From assembly GCA_963797185.1 (NCBI GenBank), contig CAWCON010000001.1, positions 62,001 to 126,000 on the forward strand: DNA of 64,000 nt, in the 5' to 3' direction. The notes under the pieces were generated by a model. It was not told the origin of the DNA, made no database searches, and saw only the letters and a list, made by a program, of their open reading frames with translations. A program made the position numbers and the translations under genes. Source of the DNA: CAWCON01 sp963797185. Its GTDB lineage: Bacteria > Patescibacteriota > Saccharimonadia > Saccharimonadales > UBA4665. Below, in pieces: positions 1 to 7,690 of this stretch. Within the stretch, counting starts at the first letter, position 1, and every line of letters starts with the position of its first letter.

Positions 1-191
1 GTCGAGAATCCTTCATTGGGGTCTATAGTCTCCAGCCCTCCCACCAATCGTGATGACTGTACTAAAAGGCCTGATTCACGATTAATCGGGTTCTGCTGAA
101 ATATGCCGGTGAGGTACAACGAATTGGCAAGTACTATAAACAGAACGATGATAAGCGGACTAAAGAATCTAGAATGTAGAAAGTTTTTCAT
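1..191 (-). CDS. Membrane protein, N-terminal fragment (cut by window edge)
   Basis: The minus strand is open from an ATG at 191 to the window edge, giving 63 codons. The product starts MKNFLHSRFFSPLIIVLF, a short basic stretch followed by one hydrophobic segment (about residues 11-30). An outside-type segment follows, ending in TIDPNEGF. A leading transmembrane helix followed by a DPN-x-GF motif recalls large bacterial membrane proteins of the YfhO or GT-C kind, but too little is present to assign a family. It is divergent from the gene at 383. Confidence 0.5.
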   Translation of the reverse strand, partial: MKNFLHSRFFSPLIIVLFIVLANSLYLTGIFQQNPINRESGLLVQSSRLVGGLETIDPNEGFS

Positions 192-322
192 CGTACAAAA
201 AATATGTCCCGCTTCCCTCAAGCCCTTCGATACCTAAAGTATAGCTGGCCATACACTAAATTCGAAGATTATGATAAATTATCTACTCCGTAGCGGCTCC
301 AAAGTAGATAGACTATAGTAAT

Positions 323-330
323 GCTATAAT
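323..330 (+). promoter_or_regulatory. Extended -10 promoter
   Basis: TGCTATAAT (TG at 322-323, perfect TATAAT at 325-330) is an extended -10 element about 50 bases before the ATG at 383. No good -35 is seen, as is usual for extended -10 promoters. Confidence 0.5.
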
Positions 331-382
331 TTTGAGATAAACATTGCTCAATAAGCATAAATGTGATAGAATAATACATACT

Positions 383-1075
383 ATGTCATCCTCTCAATTA
401 TTTGAAGCGAACCCAGAACCACAACCAATTGATGACCCTTTCGCAAGACTGGATACTATCCAGCGAACAGTCGGTTTTCTAGCCACGGATCAAAGAGAGC
501 TTAATGAAACACTTTCACTCCTGGCTTTTCCTGAAGCAGCCGGCGGCAGCGCTCGACACCTTAACGAAATATTGCTGCATCAACAAAAAGCCCGTAATAA
601 GAATCCGGCAAGAGTTGAGGATCCAGCCAGAGCAGTACGACACGTAACAAGAGATTATGCCCGTTATTTTCAATCGTCTCTTCTAAATCTGACACACCTC
701 AGACTACTTAATGAAGAAGTTGAGCAAACTGACAACCCATTCCTCAATCTTAAAGAAGCATTGGGACCAGATGTAGCCGGTTTCGGAGCACTGGTTCGGT
801 TTATTGATCTTCAAAAAGCAGCCAAGCAAGGTGTTGTTGAGGGTGAAATAAATCCTCTACGAAATGAATACACCCCCAACCCGAGTCCTGAGATGATTGA
901 GTATATTAGCAAACGTTCCCAAGAACTGTCGATTGGGAGTATTCGAGATGTTGTACCTTTATCGATACAAGATCAGGAGAAACGCGGTCAGTTTTGGCAA
1001 CAGCGTTTGAATGAGTCGCGAAGACATGCATTGGCACAACCGATCGCAACCGCTGCACTTGCTAAGCTAGCCTAA
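383..1075 (+). CDS. Hypothetical soluble protein, 230 aa
   Basis: Not recognised. I start it at the ATG at 383 (MSSSQLFEANPEPQ) rather than the in-frame TTG at 344, because the ATG begins a typical cytoplasmic N-terminus downstream of the extended -10 at 323-330. There is no signal peptide and no membrane segment. Composition is mixed-charge and helical, with many Gln, Glu, Arg and Leu (for example RYFQSSLLNLTHLRLLNEEV). It ends in an alanine/leucine-rich helix. It is probably a lineage-specific protein. The neighbours, a partial membrane protein and DUF1761, give no functional clue. Confidence 0.6.
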   Translation: MSSSQLFEANPEPQPIDDPFARLDTIQRTVGFLATDQRELNETLSLLAFPEAAGGSARHLNEILLHQQKARNKNPARVEDPARAVRHVTRDYARYFQSSLLNLTHLRLLNEEVEQTDNPFLNLKEALGPDVAGFGALVRFIDLQKAAKQGVVEGEINPLRNEYTPNPSPEMIEYISKRSQELSIGSIRDVVPLSIQDQEKRGQFWQQRLNESRRHALAQPIATAALAKLA

Positions 1076-1133
1076 GACATACCCTTTAATGTTGATGTTA
1101 CAATACCTTTATTAACCTAAGGGGGAGTTACGC

Positions 1134-1553
1134 ATGGACGTTCACGTTTCAATTACTGGCGTATTGGTAGCAGCGTTATCAGCAATGGTTATCGGTGCTG
1201 TCTGGTACAGTCCGGCTTTATTTGGCAAGCCTTGGATGAACGCAATCGGGCTTACAGACAAGGAAATGAAGAAGAAAATGGGTTCTGTCATGATTGCATT
1301 AATAATTGTTTCGCTTGTTACGGCCTATGTACTATCGCTATTTATTTCATACGTACACAACGCAACCGGCGACAGCTGGATGAAAGCTGCTCTCCACACG
1401 TCATTATTAGCCTGGATCGGCATCGCGACAACAACAATTTTCGCCCATGGTCTCTTTGAACCTAAAGACAAGAAAGTTCTCTACATTAATACCGGCAACC
1501 GATTCGTGACACTACTGGTAATGGGCTTGATCCTCAGCGCATTCCTAAAGTAA
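1134..1553 (+). CDS. DUF1761 family membrane protein
   Basis: A 139-aa integral membrane protein with four predicted helices (about residues 5-27, 52-72, 87-107 and 121-138). The early GAVWYSPALFGKPWM motif and the spacing of the helices match DUF1761, a family of unknown function in diverse bacteria. A strong SD (AAGGGGGAG at about 1120-1128) precedes the ATG. It converges on purF with only about 32 bases between stops. There is no biochemical role to infer. Family assignment is fairly firm. Confidence 0.78.
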   Translation: MDVHVSITGVLVAALSAMVIGAVWYSPALFGKPWMNAIGLTDKEMKKKMGSVMIALIIVSLVTAYVLSLFISYVHNATGDSWMKAALHTSLLAWIGIATTTIFAHGLFEPKDKKVLYINTGNRFVTLLVMGLILSAFLK

Positions 1554-1585
1554 TCCTTCTTCTACTAGTAGCTCTTCTGCCAGAC

Positions 1586-3064
1586 CTACTTGGAAGCTAA
1601 GACTTTCGCTCTACTATCCTTACTGAGAGTAACCGGTACTTCCGTTGGATAGATGCCCGTCATGCAGCTCATACACAACGCTCCGATATGCTGTTCTGAT
1701 TTGTCGTTTTGACTTTCAATACCTTCGATAACGCGTTCGAGGCTTAAAAATTCTAGGGAATCGGCTCCAATGTATTCACGTATTTCTTCGATGCTTTTTT
1801 TGTGGGCAATCAGCTGTCCAACGTCATGTGTATCCATCCCAAAGTAGCAGGGCCAAGCATAGGGTGGTGAAGGAATGCGTACATGTACTTCCGCAGCTCC
1901 CATATCCCTGACCGACGACACTAACTGCTTCGTTGTAGTGCCTCGTACGATCGAATCGTCAACCAGCACAATACGTTTACCGTCAATCATGCTGCGGTTT
2001 GGCTGGTGCTTCAGCCGGACTGACTGCACGCGAGTCATCTGATTTCCTTCAATAAAGGTGCGGTTAATATATGGGTTCTTAGTGATCGCCAATTCCTCAG
2101 GAATACCAGTTTGATGAGAATACCCACGCGCATACAGCGCACCTGAGTTTTGAACCCCGACTACCATATCAGCCTCTACGGGATGATCAGCACCCAAGAG
2201 CCTTCCTAACTGTTCTCTGACTTTATAAACGTTTCTGCCAAGTAGTAAACTATTTGGGTGAGAAAAATAGATGTACTCAAACATACAAAAACTTTCTTGA
2301 GGCTCTGCCGATAGCTTTTCCGAGCGCAACCCATCTTGCTCAACTATAATAATTTCTCCCGGCTCAACATCTCGTATAAACTCAGCCCCTACCACATCAA
2401 AAGCAATCGTTTCTGAAGCCAGCATGGTACCGCCATTTGGCAGCTTACCGATTGACAAAGGCCGATAGCCTCGGGGATCCCGCACGCCGATTAAGCGGTT
2501 AGGTTCGTTAATAACCAGATTAAATGCACCCTCCAGCGTCGGTAATAATACGTGTATTGCTTCAACAAGATCGCCTCGTTCCTGGTACATTTCATCAAGC
2601 AAATGAGTAAGAGATTCACTGTCACTTTCGCAGTCGCTGACATCGAATCCTAGCCTTTTGGCTGTTTCGCCGATACCTTCCATATGACCATTATGCCCGA
2701 GTGCAAATCTCCCGCTTGGTGCCGGAAAAGGTTGCGCGAGTCGAGCATTTTCCTTTGAAGATGTTTTACCTGAGGTACTATAGCGATCATGACCGATAAG
2801 TGCCGGACCTGTTGCCTGATACATCAACACCCGTAAGTTTTCATCCTTTAAGGCCTCCGTCACAAGACCGCTATTCTTCTCTATGTGAAGATCGGCTCCA
2901 TTAAATACAGCCATGCCCGCACCAGTTTGGCCGCGGTGCTGTAGAGCCTGCATCCCATCAAAAACCGTATGAACAGTATCATTGAGTGCGTATATACCGA
3001 TTAGTCCGCAAGCTTCGCCGGGTTTATCAGACTCAATAGATGATAGTTGTTCCAGGTCTGTTAT
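1586..3064 (-). CDS. purF: Amidophosphoribosyltransferase, non-ATG start
   Basis: PurF makes 5-phosphoribosylamine from PRPP and glutamine, the first step of purine synthesis. The first in-frame ATG (2953) gives MQALQHRGQTGAGM, which lacks the catalytic N-terminal Cys of class II glutaminases. The frame stays open upstream and encodes CGLIGIYALNDTVHTVF before it, with Cys at codon 3008-3010. Before that lies a short propeptide-like stretch (ITDLEQLSSIESDKPGEA). Upstream is a stop (TGA 3083-3085) with no ATG, GTG or TTG between. A good SD, GGAGGG (3071-3076), sits 6 nt before an ATA codon (3062-3064), the best start; ATC at 3065-3067, CTG at 3053-3055 or ATT are alternatives. That gives about 492 aa with Cys19. 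The PRPP loop appears as VLVDDSIVRGTT. No other pur gene is in the window. Confidence 0.88.
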   Translation of the reverse strand: MTDLEQLSSIESDKPGEACGLIGIYALNDTVHTVFDGMQALQHRGQTGAGMAVFNGADLHIEKNSGLVTEALKDENLRVLMYQATGPALIGHDRYSTSGKTSSKENARLAQPFPAPSGRFALGHNGHMEGIGETAKRLGFDVSDCESDSESLTHLLDEMYQERGDLVEAIHVLLPTLEGAFNLVINEPNRLIGVRDPRGYRPLSIGKLPNGGTMLASETIAFDVVGAEFIRDVEPGEIIIVEQDGLRSEKLSAEPQESFCMFEYIYFSHPNSLLLGRNVYKVREQLGRLLGADHPVEADMVVGVQNSGALYARGYSHQTGIPEELAITKNPYINRTFIEGNQMTRVQSVRLKHQPNRSMIDGKRIVLVDDSIVRGTTTKQLVSSVRDMGAAEVHVRIPSPPYAWPCYFGMDTHDVGQLIAHKKSIEEIREYIGADSLEFLSLERVIEGIESQNDKSEQHIGALCMSCMTGIYPTEVPVTLSKDSRAKVLASK

Positions 3065-3070
3065 GATTTT

Positions 3071-3108
3071 CCCTCCACTGACTCAAATGACCTTTTTGTC
3101 TAGGTCAT
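3071..3108 (-). promoter_or_regulatory. purF leader: inverted repeat and Shine-Dalgarno
   Basis: ATGACCT (3087-3093) and AGGTCAT (3102-3108) form perfect 7-base arms with an 8-base loop, 10 nt upstream of the purF SD GGAGGG (3071-3076). It could be a DNA operator or an RNA hairpin near the ribosome site; the sequence does not decide which. Confidence 0.45.
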
Positions 3109-3133
3109 GAATTTATTGTGTATATGCTATTGC

Positions 3134-3162
3134 ATAATACATGGAGTGGTTTGTTGCGACAA
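3134..3162 (-). promoter_or_regulatory. purF promoter
   Basis: On the minus strand TTGTCG (3157-3162), a 17-base spacer, then TATTAT (3134-3139) preceded by TG. The predicted start near 3127 gives a leader of about 63 nt that contains the inverted repeat and SD. Confidence 0.55.
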
Positions 3163-3233
3163 CCAATTTAGCTCGTACTTGTACCTGAGAAGGGTTTATC
3201 CAACAGCATACCGTCAGTGAAGATGTGTTCTCA

Positions 3234-3251
3234 ACCAAGCTACTGCTTGGT
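3234..3251. terminator. Hairpin downstream of small basic protein gene
   Basis: ACCAAGC (3234-3240), TACT, GCTTGGT (3245-3251) forms a perfect 7-bp stem just past the stop of the small gene at 3264-3434. It has no clear U tract, so it may be a weak terminator or a processing element. Confidence 0.3.
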
Positions 3252-3263
3252 CTCAATTCTCAA

Positions 3264-3434
3264 TTAAAATGAGAACGATTTATTATGTTTGGTAAGCGCT
3301 CGTTGACGACGCTTGTTTTTCAGCTGATCGTAATGAAGCTTGCTCTCAGCCTTTCGTAGAAATTGCTGCCGCCTCATAAATTTTCGCGATGTAATATCCT
3401 CAAACTGTTGAACAAAATATTCTTTTCCGAACAT
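3264..3434 (-). CDS. Small basic protein, 56 aa (member 1 of a dispersed family)
   Basis: ATG at 3432-3434, preceded by AAAGGAG, a near-ideal SD; stop TAA at 3264-3266. The product begins MFGKEYFVQQFEDITSRK and continues with a very basic helix-forming part (FMRRQQFLRKAESKLHYDQL, then KNKRRQRALTKHNKS). It contains RRxxF[ILM]xxxExKL, also found in the small proteins at 7556-7690 and 8760-8942; its N-terminus also resembles that of the 7556 protein (yFvxQFxxI). There is no membrane segment. The charge suggests nucleic-acid or ribosome binding, but that is inference. It is divergent from the Crp/Fnr gene. Confidence 0.65.
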   Translation of the reverse strand: MFGKEYFVQQFEDITSRKFMRRQQFLRKAESKLHYDQLKNKRRQRALTKHNKSFSF

Positions 3435-3486
3435 TGTATTCTCCTTTCTATTTAGAGCTTACTATTACAGCATAATCCGCCCTTCT

Positions 3487-3524
3487 GAAGACAAGCTTAA
3501 GAGTCGTGATGGAAGACAATCTTA
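3487..3524. repeat. Short direct repeat upstream of the Crp/Fnr gene
   Basis: GAAGACAAGCTTA (3487-3499) and GAAGACAATCTTA (3512-3524) are 12/13 identical and 25 bases apart, in the 188-base gap between the divergent small basic protein gene and the crp-like gene. They could be paired binding sites; nothing else is recognised in this gap. Confidence 0.3.
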
Positions 3525-3622
3525 CCAGCGAATCTTCAGTTTGTAATACCGGCACTACTGGTTGGTGACTTGCTATTTTTAATTTTCATCTCGTAATTTG
3601 TGTTCTGCTAGCATAAACTTAT

Positions 3623-4312
3623 GTGAAGATGGATGTCCAGGTCGCCCACAAGTGGTCAGCTTTCCTTCAAGAACTCAGAGTCTTGATGTTTAAGAAAGGA
3701 GAAATGATTCTCTTTCAAGGAGAAGCTCCAAAATTTTCGTATGTCGTTAAGCGCGGCATTATTAAAACATACAATCTAAGCAGTCAGGGTGACGAACAGC
3801 TAATGCACCTCAATACCGCTTTTGATATTTTCCCGTTTGCATGGTTAATGGGGCAGGGGCCAAGCGCTCTTTATTACTATGAGGCGTTAACTGATTGCGA
3901 ACTCTACTGTATGCCGAGAGAACAATATTTGAATTTCATCAAGAACGATCCCGTGGTTTTATACCAAGAACTAGAGAAGTCTGCACGCCGCGATGTTAGC
4001 GAAACATTGCGGCTAAACGCACTGCTGCAGCCTAAAGCAAGCGCAAAACTTATTAATACCCTCTATTACCTCGCAAAAACTCACGGCACCGTATTAAAAA
4101 ATAAGCATGTCCGGCTTGACATCATCTTAACCCAACAGGACCTTGCAAATCTAACGGGTCTGACACGTGAGACGGTAGCAATCGAACTCAATAACCTGAA
4201 ACGACAAGGTGTTATTAACTACCGTCCGCACAGTCCTTACGAACTTGATATTACAAAAACAAAGAAACGCTTAGCCGATCAATTCCTAGCAGAAGCCAAA
4301 CTTAGAGCTTAG
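3623..4312 (+). CDS. Crp/Fnr family transcriptional regulator
   Basis: A 229-aa DNA-binding regulator. Residues about 15-125 form the cyclic-nucleotide-binding-like beta barrel (KKGEMILFQGEAPKFSYVVK early, then the SQGDEQLMHL strand). Residues about 130-150 are the linker helix. Residues about 150-215 are the winged helix-turn-helix, with LTQQDLANLTGLTRETVAIE as helix-turn-helix. No cysteine cluster for an iron-sulfur centre is seen at the N-terminus, so FNR-type oxygen sensing is unlikely. The start is GTG at 3623 or ATG at 3629; no clear SD is present. Its 3' end overlaps the convergent receiver gene by 11 bases. Targets cannot be told from the sequence. Confidence 0.85.
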   Translation: MKMDVQVAHKWSAFLQELRVLMFKKGEMILFQGEAPKFSYVVKRGIIKTYNLSSQGDEQLMHLNTAFDIFPFAWLMGQGPSALYYYEALTDCELYCMPREQYLNFIKNDPVVLYQELEKSARRDVSETLRLNALLQPKASAKLINTLYYLAKTHGTVLKNKHVRLDIILTQQDLANLTGLTRETVAIELNNLKRQGVINYRPHSPYELDITKTKKRLADQFLAEAKLRA

Positions 4313-4703
4313 ATTTTTTGCGAGCCGGTGGTTTTGCCGGCTTCAACACATCAGTGACAACTTTCACTAAACCTTGAGGGGCTGTCCATGCTTTTATGAC
4401 GCATTTATCGGCTCCTAGCCGGAAGGCTTCATTAATCTCAGGAGAGTTCTCTAGGTTCGTAAAAACAAGGATTTTAGCCTTGGCGTTACTGTAAGCTTTG
4501 TTGTATTCACGCAAGAAATCGACACCGGATTTTATCGGCATAAGTAAATCGAGTAATATCAGGTCGGGTTTAAAACTCCGAAGTTCATCTAACGCTTGCT
4601 TGCCGTTATAGGCAGTTATGACTTTGTGGCCGTCAGCCTGTAAAATCAACCGATAAGCGTTATTTAAGTCCTGATCATCCTCAACAACTAAAATATCAGA
4701 CAT
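4302..4703 (-). CDS. Stand-alone response regulator receiver protein
   Basis: A 133-aa CheY-like receiver with no output domain. Visible residues are the acidic pocket D9/D10 (VVEDD), the phospho-acceptor D52 (LILLDLLMP), T82 (ILVFTN) and K104. It ends in a short basic tail (KPPARKKSKL). It is downstream of, and in the same direction as, the histidine kinase at 4868-6046, its likely phosphodonor, but has its own near-leaderless promoter. With no DNA-binding domain it must act by protein contact or through the basic tail. Family call firm, partner inferred. Confidence 0.88.
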   Translation of the reverse strand: MSDILVVEDDQDLNNAYRLILQADGHKVITAYNGKQALDELRSFKPDLILLDLLMPIKSGVDFLREYNKAYSNAKAKILVFTNLENSPEINEAFRLGADKCVIKAWTAPQGLVKVVTDVLKPAKPPARKKSKL

Positions 4704-4713
4704 GTCACACTCA

Positions 4714-4722
4714 AATATACCA
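4714..4722 (-). promoter_or_regulatory. Extended -10 promoter, near-leaderless start
   Basis: On the minus strand TGGTATATT places TATATT at 4714-4719, 10 nt before the receiver gene's ATG (4703). The transcript would start about 4 nt before the ATG, and no SD is present. Confidence 0.45.
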
Positions 4723-4867
4723 CATGGGGATTATGGTTATCTGCGCCCTGTGTCGCAGTGGGAAATATTACACATATGTCTTATTCCATCCTGTAAAAAA
4801 GTTTCTTATTGTTTACGTCTTGCCAGAAAATAATTCAAATGCTTTTATAGCAGACCAAAATAGGCCG

Positions 4868-6046
4868 TTAGACTTCAAGAGTAAATTTTCCGGATTTTTT
4901 TTCTGTCCCTTCAAGGGGCAATGACACATAGAAGGTGGTGCCGTGATTCTTTCGACTATTAAACCAAATCTCACCGTCCACGCTCTCGACAAGATTCTTG
5001 GTAAGGTAAAGACCAAGTCCGGTGCCACTTACGTCCTTCTCTAGAATATTTGATGATCGGAAAAATTTTGTAAAGATATAAGGCTGATCCTTTTGGGGAA
5101 TACCATAGCCCGTATCTTCAATCTTAAAGATGACATCATTAACCCGAGCGTACAGCGAAATGTGGACCGTCCCTCCTTTGCCCGTATATTTCAGTGCATT
5201 GGACAACAGGCTTGCAAATATTTCCCTCACGAGTAGCCGGTCAGACTTTATCCTCAGCGAATCCGAGGGAATATCAAATTCAAGCTTAATATTATTTTGC
5301 TCAGCGATAAGTGCCGATTCATGAATAATTTCTTTGACAATTGCAGCGAGCGGTATAAGTCGCGACTCAACCTTAATATTCCCAGCCTCGATACGAGTAA
5401 TATTCAGCAGCGTACTAATGAGGTCGTTCATTCGACCAGCCGCATCAATGACAACATCAATAAATGACATCTGACTTTCATTAATAGTCCCCGCATAACC
5501 TTCTTTGAGCATCTGAGAGTAAGTACTGACTGCGGTCAACGGTGTTCGTAGTTGATGAGAGGCTATGCCGATAAATTCACTCATCAGTTTCTCGGCTCTG
5601 ACTTCATCGGTAATATCCCTAAATACTTGTATGGCGCCGACCGGTCTTTTTCGGAGCAATACTGGCGAGACAACTAGAGCCACTGGAATAGTTTGACCAG
5701 ATTTGGTTTTATAGTAAGACTTTGCACTCATCGTTTTACCTGTCATAAAAGCTTTCATGACAGGCCGAGTGGCCGGGTTCACTAGTGAACCGTCCTCATG
5801 AACGGCGATAATAACATCAGGGAACCATTTACCTAAGATATCATCACGATGATACCCAAGAATATTGAGTGTCGATTGATTCACTCGAATAATAGTACCT
5901 TTAACATCTGTCACAATAATGCCTTGGCCAATGCTGGCAAAAAGAGCTTCGGCGTTGGCCTTCTCCTCAAGAGCCAAAGCCGCCTGAATTCGCAGTCGTT
6001 TTACTAATTCTTTGGTATCCACCTTCGGACTGACGTTAGTTGCCAT
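4868..6046 (-). CDS. Soluble PAS-domain sensor histidine kinase
   Basis: A 392-aa kinase with no transmembrane segment. A short coiled helix (about 10-35) leads into a PAS domain (about 35-150, ending VFRDITD). HisKA follows with the phosphorylated His at H164 (GIASHQLRTPL), then HATPase_c with N box (LLSNALKYT), G1 (DTGYGIP) and G2 (GTGLGLYL). The gene begins at an ATG that overlaps the stop of the upstream 85-aa gene (TAATG), so the two are probably translated together. The receiver gene lies downstream. The ligand of the PAS domain is unknown; the co-transcribed membrane protein may supply the signal. Confidence 0.9.
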   Translation of the reverse strand: MATNVSPKVDTKELVKRLRIQAALALEEKANAEALFASIGQGIIVTDVKGTIIRVNQSTLNILGYHRDDILGKWFPDVIIAVHEDGSLVNPATRPVMKAFMTGKTMSAKSYYKTKSGQTIPVALVVSPVLLRKRPVGAIQVFRDITDEVRAEKLMSEFIGIASHQLRTPLTAVSTYSQMLKEGYAGTINESQMSFIDVVIDAAGRMNDLISTLLNITRIEAGNIKVESRLIPLAAIVKEIIHESALIAEQNNIKLEFDIPSDSLRIKSDRLLVREIFASLLSNALKYTGKGGTVHISLYARVNDVIFKIEDTGYGIPQKDQPYIFTKFFRSSNILEKDVSGTGLGLYLTKNLVESVDGEIWFNSRKNHGTTFYVSLPLEGTEKKSGKFTLEV

Positions 6047-6303
6047 TAGCGTCGATGATCCCTCGTTAAGGATTCTAAGCTGTTGATGTAGCTCTTTATA
6101 AGGCGATGATCATTAGTGAGAAATGCCATTGCGATCTCGATCCAGTCTATCAACTCGGCAAGGTCTCCTTCCGCCAACTGCTCGGGGTTCTTTTTAAGAT
6201 GACCGGTAATCTGCCGAGCAACAAATCGGTTGGCAGCCGGCCCTAAGTATTTATTACTAATCCCAAGCACTCGGACGTATAATATTTTATCGTTCGCAAC
6301 CAT
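6046..6303 (-). CDS. Conserved-looking 85-aa protein in kinase operon
   Basis: Not recognised. A small soluble protein: a short beta-like start (DKILYVRVLGISNKYLG), then helices ending LEELID-type acidic stretches (AEGDLAELIDWIEIAMAFL). It is sandwiched between the membrane protein (5-nt gap upstream) and the histidine kinase (TAATG overlap downstream). That tight packing suggests it belongs to the same signalling unit, perhaps as an adaptor. No catalytic motif is seen. Confidence 0.6.
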   Translation of the reverse strand: MVANDKILYVRVLGISNKYLGPAANRFVARQITGHLKKNPEQLAEGDLAELIDWIEIAMAFLTNDHRLIKSYINSLESLTRDHRR

Positions 6304-6308
6304 GACGT

Positions 6309-7235
6309 TTAAGCTTCTTCAATCTTTTGTAACCGTTTCGCCCCGATGGCAACGAGTATGTATCCAATTGATATAAGGATCAACAATCCATACACTAGCA
6401 GCAACACGTTGTTTATCTTCAAGTGATTAATATGCCCAGTTAGTGTCGTTATGAACTGAAAAACTACCGATAGCATAATGATGTAACCCAACCCAAGAGA
6501 AACCAAGTGCAACCCTTTACGATATAAGATACCTGGGACGCTCTTGTTGTAAAGATGAAGTTCGTAGGCCGCCAGTAAGCCGATAAACCACATAAAGATA
6601 TAGGGGACAACAATCGTTATAAAGAGTAGCCAGTTCGGCAGATAATAGATCGGTGTTTTATGGCCAGTGGTAGCAAGTATCCATGTATTACTGAATATCG
6701 CGTGACAGTAGCTTGCACCGATTGTGATTAAGATGATGGCGAAGAGGTAAATTGAGCGTTGTGACGGACGTTGCTTAATCAGCTCTGTTAGTCCTCGAGC
6801 CCCATGACTTATATATAGGAGGCCGACCAAAGGAAGTAGCAGGCTTACATAATCTTCAATAATGGTCGCTGATGGGAGCAAATCCGGATGAAGACGAGCG
6901 GCGTAGTTGAGAAGGGTTGACACTAACGAGCTCACTGGCAGACTAAATGCCAACCAGCCAAGACCGGTAGTTAATTTGGCAACTTGTTTACCATCCTTAT
7001 TTTTTTTAATTGGCGTGCTGTAGCGTTTTAGGTGAGTATATCCAAAGAAAGCCGCATACCATATTAGTACAAGAGGAATAACGACCGACAGCTCAATCAT
7101 CCGATATGACGTTGGTGTCAGATGATATTGTTGTAGAGTTGTTGGTTTAGGCGGCAATCCCATCGCTAAGCCTATGTATAGGGCGGCAAAAAGAATAAGG
7201 AAGTAGTATGTAAACGTTTTGTGATGTTTTTCCAT
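6309..7235 (-). CDS. Polytopic membrane protein, possible sensor of kinase operon
   Basis: A 308-aa protein with about eight hydrophobic helices (for example residues 9-26, 47-65, 90-110, 130-148, 163-182, 200-222, 240-262 and 278-298). Charged loops carry HLKRYSTPIKKNKDG and GARGLTELIKQRPSQRS. No enzyme motif is recognised. It is the first gene of a unit with the 85-aa protein and the soluble kinase. It may therefore provide membrane sensing for a kinase that lacks its own helices; this is inference from context only. Confidence 0.6.
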   Translation of the reverse strand: MEKHHKTFTYYFLILFAALYIGLAMGLPPKPTTLQQYHLTPTSYRMIELSVVIPLVLIWYAAFFGYTHLKRYSTPIKKNKDGKQVAKLTTGLGWLAFSLPVSSLVSTLLNYAARLHPDLLPSATIIEDYVSLLLPLVGLLYISHGARGLTELIKQRPSQRSIYLFAIILITIGASYCHAIFSNTWILATTGHKTPIYYLPNWLLFITIVVPYIFMWFIGLLAAYELHLYNKSVPGILYRKGLHLVSLGLGYIIMLSVVFQFITTLTGHINHLKINNVLLLVYGLLILISIGYILVAIGAKRLQKIEEA

Positions 7236-7280
7236 GAACCGCTTACTCCAAAACCGTTAATGTATACACACAGTATAGCC

Positions 7281-7359
7281 CAACTTTACGGCATGTTAAG
7301 CCAGTGATTGACAGGCTGGTACACAGCGGTATTGTAGGCACAACTTTAGGCATTGTAAG
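7281..7359. repeat. Imperfect direct repeat with 60-bp period
   Basis: CAACTTTACGGCATGTTAAG (7281-7300) recurs as CAACTTTAGGCATTGTAAG (7341-7359), exactly 60 bases apart. The copies flank a TTGACA (7305-7316 region). A TATAAT (7363-7368) follows the second copy. They look like paired regulator sites in the 576-base gap between the divergent genes at 6309-7235 and 7812-8729. Confidence 0.4.
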
Positions 7360-7418
7360 TTATATAATTCACGGACCATGAAGCGTTTCCGGCCAGACTC
7401 GCCTAAAGCCATTTATTA

Positions 7419-7448
7419 TTGACACGCTGAAGTACAAAGTGATATATA
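7419..7448 (+). promoter_or_regulatory. Plus-strand promoter in long gap
   Basis: TTGACA (7419-7424), an 18-base spacer, TATATA (7443-7448). A transcript from here would run antisense through the small gene at 7556-7690 before reaching the YihY gene at 7812. Confidence 0.45.
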
Positions 7449-7555
7449 ACTACATAAGCACTACTGTAATTAAAAGCGACAAATATTATGAAAAAAATTG
7501 TGACACCAAAAAAGATCTTAAACTCTTTTGCGCTGCATTTCTTCCAACTAGTACG

Positions 7556-7690
7556 TTAACTCCTGCTAGGATTCTGGTTAAGTCGTTTGATTCTTAGTTT
7601 ATTCTCTTTGTGCCGCATAAATTTGTTACGCCTTTTAGACTTTTCCTGTGATATACCTGGGAATTGGTTTGTAAAAAATTGTTCAGACAT
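7556..7690 (-). CDS. Small basic protein, 44 aa (member 2 of a dispersed family)
   Basis: ATG at 7688-7690, preceded by AAGGAG with good spacing; stop TAA at 7556-7558. The product begins MSEQFFTNQFPGISQEK and continues KSKRRNKFMRHKENKLRIKR. The block RRxxFMxxxExKLxI aligns without gaps to the 56-aa protein at 3264-3434 and the 60-aa protein at 8760-8942. It is highly basic, with no membrane segment or cysteine. It lies alone between two divergent genes on the strand opposite to the plus-strand promoter at 7419-7448. Function unknown; RNA, DNA or ribosome contact is plausible from charge. Confidence 0.62.
   Translation of the reverse strand: MSEQFFTNQFPGISQEKSKRRNKFMRHKENKLRIKRLNQNPSRS

Noticed and set aside
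7378..7422. 14-codon frame after TATAAT (MKRFRPDSPKAIYY) as a leader peptide
   Set aside because: The -10 is 9 bases before the ATG, but no attenuator hairpins or related downstream gene support it.
7489..7560. Short plus-strand frame MKKIVTPKKIL (23 codons)
   Set aside because: No SD and very short; overlaps the better-supported small gene on the other strand.
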